In this document: positions 61,299 to 64,000 of the stretch, in pieces
Layout of the letters: every line of letters begins with the position of its first letter
Numbering within the stretch: position 1 is the first letter of the stretch
NCBI GenBank assembly: GCA_002345575.1
Contig: DDVX01000004.1
Coordinates: 62,001 to 126,000, forward strand
Direction: 5' to 3'
Origin: Stutzerimonas stutzeri
GTDB lineage: Bacteria; Pseudomonadota; Gammaproteobacteria; Pseudomonadales; Pseudomonadaceae
Length of the DNA: 64,000 nucleotides
Notes under the pieces: generated by a model
What the model was told of the DNA's origin: nothing
The model's database searches: none
Seen by the model: only the letters and a program-made list of their open reading frames with translations
Program-made: the position numbers and the translations under genes

Positions 61299-63208
61299 GC
61301 GCCATTCTCCAGCTGGCCCTGCAAGGCTTCCAGGGCTTCAAGCGCCTCCATCCAGGCCTCTTCCAATGTGCTTTCACTGACCTTCAGCTCGGCCTGCCTG
61401 GCCAGCAGGTCGCGCAACTCATCCTTACATGCGGCTTCATAGATCGCAGGGTCGGCAAGACGCTCCTCGACCAGCACGAGCTTTTCATGCAGGCCGGCCA
61501 GGTCCTTCTCATGTTTTTCTGCCTGGCGTTTCAGCGGCGCCAGTTGCTGACGCAACGCCGCAGCCGCCTGACGCAGCATGCGCTTGTCAGTCTTCTCACC
61601 TGCCGCCGAATCGGCAGCCACGACCGGCTGTTGACGCACCCTGTATTCGGCCAGCCAGCGCGCATAATCCTCAAGGTCGCCTTCGAACTCGACGATTCGC
61701 CCCTCAGCCACCAGCAAAAACTCATCCGTGGTGCTCTTGAGTAGATGCCGGTCGTGAGACACCACCAGTACGGCGCCCTCGAAATCCTGCAGCGCCAGGG
61801 TCAATGCCAGGCGCATTTCCAGGTCCAGGTGGTTGGTAGGCTCATCCAGCAGCAACAGGTTGGGCTTGCCCCAGGCGATCAGCGCCAGCGCCAGGCGGGC
61901 CTTTTCACCACCGGAGAAATTGAGTACCGGCTCATCACAGCGATTGCCGCGGAAATCGAACCCGCCGAGAAAGTCGCGCAGCACCTGCTCGCGCTCGCCC
62001 GATGCGATGCGCTGCAGGTGCAGCAGCGGGCTGGCCTTGGCATCCAAAGCATCAAGCTGGTGCTGGGCGAAATAGCCGATGACCAGGTTGTCGCCACGCT
62101 GCAGGCGTCCGCCCAAGGGCTGCAGCTCGTTGGCCAGAGTCTTGATCAGCGTCGACTTACCCGCGCCATTGGGGCCGAGCAAGCCGATACGGGCACCAGG
62201 CACCAGCTGCAGCTTCACCTTCTCCAAAACCCGCTTGCCGGGATAACCCAGCACACCCTCAGCCAGGTCCAACAGCGGACTGGAAACCTTGTCGGCTTCA
62301 CGGAAGACGAAGTCGAACGGCGAATCGATATGCGCTGGCGCCAGCTCCTCGAGCTTCTCCAGTGCCTTGATGCGGCTCTGCGCCTGGCGTGCCTTGCTCG
62401 CCTTGGCCTTGAAGCGGCGGATGAAATCCTCCATGTGCTCGCGCTGTGCCTGCTGCTTCTCGAAGGCCTGCTGCTGTTGCGCCAGACGTTCGGCACGCGC
62501 CCGTTCAAAAGCCGAATAGCCGCCACGATAGAGGGCCAGTTTGCACTGGTCGACATGCACTACGTTGCCAACCACCTCGTCGAGGAAGTCGCGGTCGTGG
62601 GAAATCAGCATCAGCGTGCCGGGGTAGCTCTTAAGCCAAGCTTCCAACCAGAGAATCGCATCCAGGTCCAGGTGGTTGGTTGGCTCGTCCAGCAACAGCA
62701 GGTCAGAGGGGCACATCAGCGCCTGCGCCAGGTTCAGTCGCATCCGCCAGCCACCGGAGAAGCTGCTCACTGGCAACAGCATCTGTTCGTTGGCAAAACC
62801 CAAGCCGGCGAGCAACTTGCGCGCACGCGCATCGGCGCTGTAGCCATCGGCATTGTCCAGCTCGGTATGCAAGCGCGCCAGGGCAGCACCGTCATGCTCG
62901 GCTTCGGCGCCCGCCAGCGCCGCCTGGATCTGTCGCAACTGCACATCGCCGTCGAGAACATAGTCCACCGCCAGACGGTCAAGGGTATCGACCTCCTGAC
63001 GCATATGGGCGATGCGCCAATCGGGCGGCAGCTGGCAGTCGCCGCCATCGGCGATTAGCTCACCGCGCAGCAGGGCAAACAGACTGGATTTTCCAGCGCC
63101 ATTGGCGCCCACCAGCCCGACTTTCTGGCCGGGGTGCAAGGTAAGCTCGGCGCCGTCCAGCAGACGCTGAGGGCCACGTTGTAGAGTAAGGTTCTGGAGT
63201 CGGATCAT
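61295..63208 (-). CDS. yheS: ABC-F family ribosome-associated ATPase (YheS-like)
   Basis: A 637-residue soluble protein with two ABC domains and no membrane segment; the length is that of E. coli YheS as I recall it. First ATPase: GLVGANGAGKSSLF and SGGWRMRLNLAQALM; second: GLLGPNGAGKSTLI and FSGGEKARLALALIAWGKPN. Between them lies the linker rich in charged residues that enters the ribosomal E site. A C-terminal coiled coil (about 555-637) follows. ABC-F proteins act on stalled or initiating ribosomes. The start at 63208 (MIRLQNLTLQRGPQRLLDGA) is chosen because the frame upstream to 63268 has no similarity. Confidence 0.93.
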   Translation of the reverse strand: MIRLQNLTLQRGPQRLLDGAELTLHPGQKVGLVGANGAGKSSLFALLRGELIADGGDCQLPPDWRIAHMRQEVDTLDRLAVDYVLDGDVQLRQIQAALAGAEAEHDGAALARLHTELDNADGYSADARARKLLAGLGFANEQMLLPVSSFSGGWRMRLNLAQALMCPSDLLLLDEPTNHLDLDAILWLEAWLKSYPGTLMLISHDRDFLDEVVGNVVHVDQCKLALYRGGYSAFERARAERLAQQQQAFEKQQAQREHMEDFIRRFKAKASKARQAQSRIKALEKLEELAPAHIDSPFDFVFREADKVSSPLLDLAEGVLGYPGKRVLEKVKLQLVPGARIGLLGPNGAGKSTLIKTLANELQPLGGRLQRGDNLVIGYFAQHQLDALDAKASPLLHLQRIASGEREQVLRDFLGGFDFRGNRCDEPVLNFSGGEKARLALALIAWGKPNLLLLDEPTNHLDLEMRLALTLALQDFEGAVLVVSHDRHLLKSTTDEFLLVAEGRIVEFEGDLEDYARWLAEYRVRQQPVVAADSAAGEKTDKRMLRQAAAALRQQLAPLKRQAEKHEKDLAGLHEKLVLVEERLADPAIYEAACKDELRDLLARQAELKVSESTLEEAWMEALEALEALQGQLENGA

Positions 63209-63273
63209 AATGGCGGCGGAGTTTATCAGTTCGCCTGCAATCCAACCGGGCCTCTTGGAAAAAATCACAACCG

Positions 63274-63753
63274 ATGATGAATGACGATCTGCGCCGATTT
63301 GCTGTCGCTTGCTACGCCCAACCAGGTGTGGAAAGCACTTGTCTTGAACTACAGGCGGCCGGTGCGGATGTTTGCCTGCTGCTGGCGGGTGTCTGGCTGG
63401 AGCGCCGCGCCATCGCCTGCACCGAAGAGCGTATGGCGCAGCTGAGAACAGTTGCAGGCGATTGGCAGGCCGAGGTCACCACGCCGCTGCGTAGCCTTCG
63501 GCAGGCCTGGCGCGAACAGGCCAAAAGCGATGGTGCCCTATGTGCTTTGCGCGAACGGGTCAAGCAACTGGAACTGGAGGCAGAATACATCCAGCTCGAC
63601 CGTCTGCAGCAGGTCACAAGGGCTTGGCCAGCGGGTAAAGAATCGGTCGATTGGTTGGCAGTGCTATGCACACCGCTCAAGGGCGATACGCGCGCGCCGC
63701 TGGAAAAACTGCGGCGCGCGGCAATGTCCTTGAAGACTGACCAAAATGATTGA
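63274..63753 (+). CDS. TIGR02444-family protein of unknown function
   Basis: A 159-residue cytoplasmic, helix-rich protein starting MMNDDLRRFAVACYAQPGVE; a second ATG three bases later is equally possible. The N-terminal half (CLELQAAGADVCLLLAGVWL) and the arginine-rich middle (LRSLRQAWREQAKSDGALCA) match the family that sits beside this ABC-F gene and algP in Pseudomonas. Function unknown. It is divergent from yheS and convergent with the AlgP-like gene. Confidence 0.85.
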   Translation: MMNDDLRRFAVACYAQPGVESTCLELQAAGADVCLLLAGVWLERRAIACTEERMAQLRTVAGDWQAEVTTPLRSLRQAWREQAKSDGALCALRERVKQLELEAEYIQLDRLQQVTRAWPAGKESVDWLAVLCTPLKGDTRAPLEKLRRAAMSLKTDQND

Positions 63754-63755
63754 GG

Positions 63756-64000
63756 TCAGACCTCAGCTGCGGGCGTTGCAGCCGGCTTACGAGGGGCCGG
63801 CTTTTTTACCGCAGCCGGTTTTGCAGGGGTGTTTGCTGCAGCGGGTGCTCTGCTGCGGCTGGCGGCCGGCCGAGCGGCAGGCTTTTTACTAGCTGCAGGC
63901 TTGTCTGCGGCAGGCGGAACGGTCGCGGCTTGCGGAGCAGCAGCCGGCTTCACCGCGCGGGTCGCGGCGGCTGGCCCGCTAGACGCCGTTGTGCCTGACT
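63756..64000 (-). CDS. algP: 3' end of AlgP-like histone H1-like protein (cut by right edge)
   Basis: The last ~81 codons of a gene that continues past base 64000 (no stop in this frame up to the edge). The sequence is almost entirely Ala, Pro, Lys, Ser and Thr with KPAA-like units (KPAASKKPAARPAASRSRAP, KPAAVKKPAPRKPAATPAAE), as in the C-terminal tail of AlgP, a DNA-binding regulator of alginate genes in P. aeruginosa. It ends two bases after the convergent TIGR02444-type gene. The same yheS / TIGR02444 / algP order is known in Pseudomonas, which supports the call; the repeat-rich tail alone would not. Confidence 0.75.
   Translation of the reverse strand, partial: SGTTASSGPAAATRAVKPAAAPQAATVPPAADKPAASKKPAARPAASRSRAPAAANTPAKPAAVKKPAPRKPAATPAAEV

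Noticed and set aside
61745..63058. 437-codon open frame opposite yheS
   Set aside because: Antisense shadow; glutamine-rich, no domain, complete ABC-F protein on the minus strand.

Overview
The window is a Pseudomonas chromosome segment, most likely from the non-fluorescent P. stutzeri / P. mendocina / P. pseudoalcaligenes side of the genus. The evidence is the high-GC coding style, the block hemE-gltD-gltB-damX-aroB-aroK-pilQPONM-ponA-maeB-rpmE-priA-argS, the block ubiD-rho-trxA-ppx-ppk-hemB-yheS-algP, and Pseudomonas-type REP palindromes. I saw no rRNA, tRNA, insertion sequence, prophage or CRISPR array.

Left part (1-9.6 kb): a TRAP transporter operon (minus strand; the large permease runs off the left edge) diverges from a MocR-type regulator, a DadA-like FAD amine/amino-acid oxidase and a RidA-family imine deaminase. 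Together they look like uptake and oxidative deamination of one unidentified, probably amino-acid-like compound. Repeated ATACAA-type motifs sit in the divergent promoter. A 570-bp gap without a recognisable gene, an SLC13-type carrier, metY and trxC follow.

Middle-left (9.8-21.5 kb): an aryl polyene (APE) type lipid-pigment cluster of 12 or so tightly overlapping plus-strand genes: chain-length factor, acyltransferase, ammonia lyase, thioesterase, LolA-like protein, MMPL exporter, FAD oxidoreductase, DUF3261 lipoprotein, ketosynthase, dehydratase, ketoreductase and a second ketosynthase. It is broken. The acyltransferase stops in mid-domain at about 10985 and continues out of frame into the last ~60 codons of a glycosyltransferase/acyltransferase. 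The genes normally lying between them (two acyl carrier proteins, a small membrane protein, the ACP ligase, a second dehydratase and most of the glycosyltransferase) are absent. This internal deletion scar, with everything downstream intact, is the most interesting feature of the window.

Centre (21.6-48.7 kb): two small conserved proteins, then hemE flanked on both sides by related palindromic repeats, gltD and gltB (glutamate synthase), the probable operon pilMNOPQ-aroK-aroB-damX (type IV pilus alignment complex and secretin, shikimate pathway, SPOR-domain division protein), the divergent ponA, then maeB, a secreted thermonuclease-like protein, rpmE, priA, argS and a SPOR protein.

Right (48.7-64 kb): after a bidirectional terminator the gene order jumps to a block that in P. 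aeruginosa PAO1 lies elsewhere: an iron-sulfur flavoreductase and ubiD, rho, trxA, ppx and ppk (polyphosphate), hemB, elbB, the operon yheS-mscS-terC-lysE type, a TIGR02444-type gene and the 3' end of an AlgP-like histone-H1-like gene cut by the right edge. Intrinsic terminators separate most convergent pairs.
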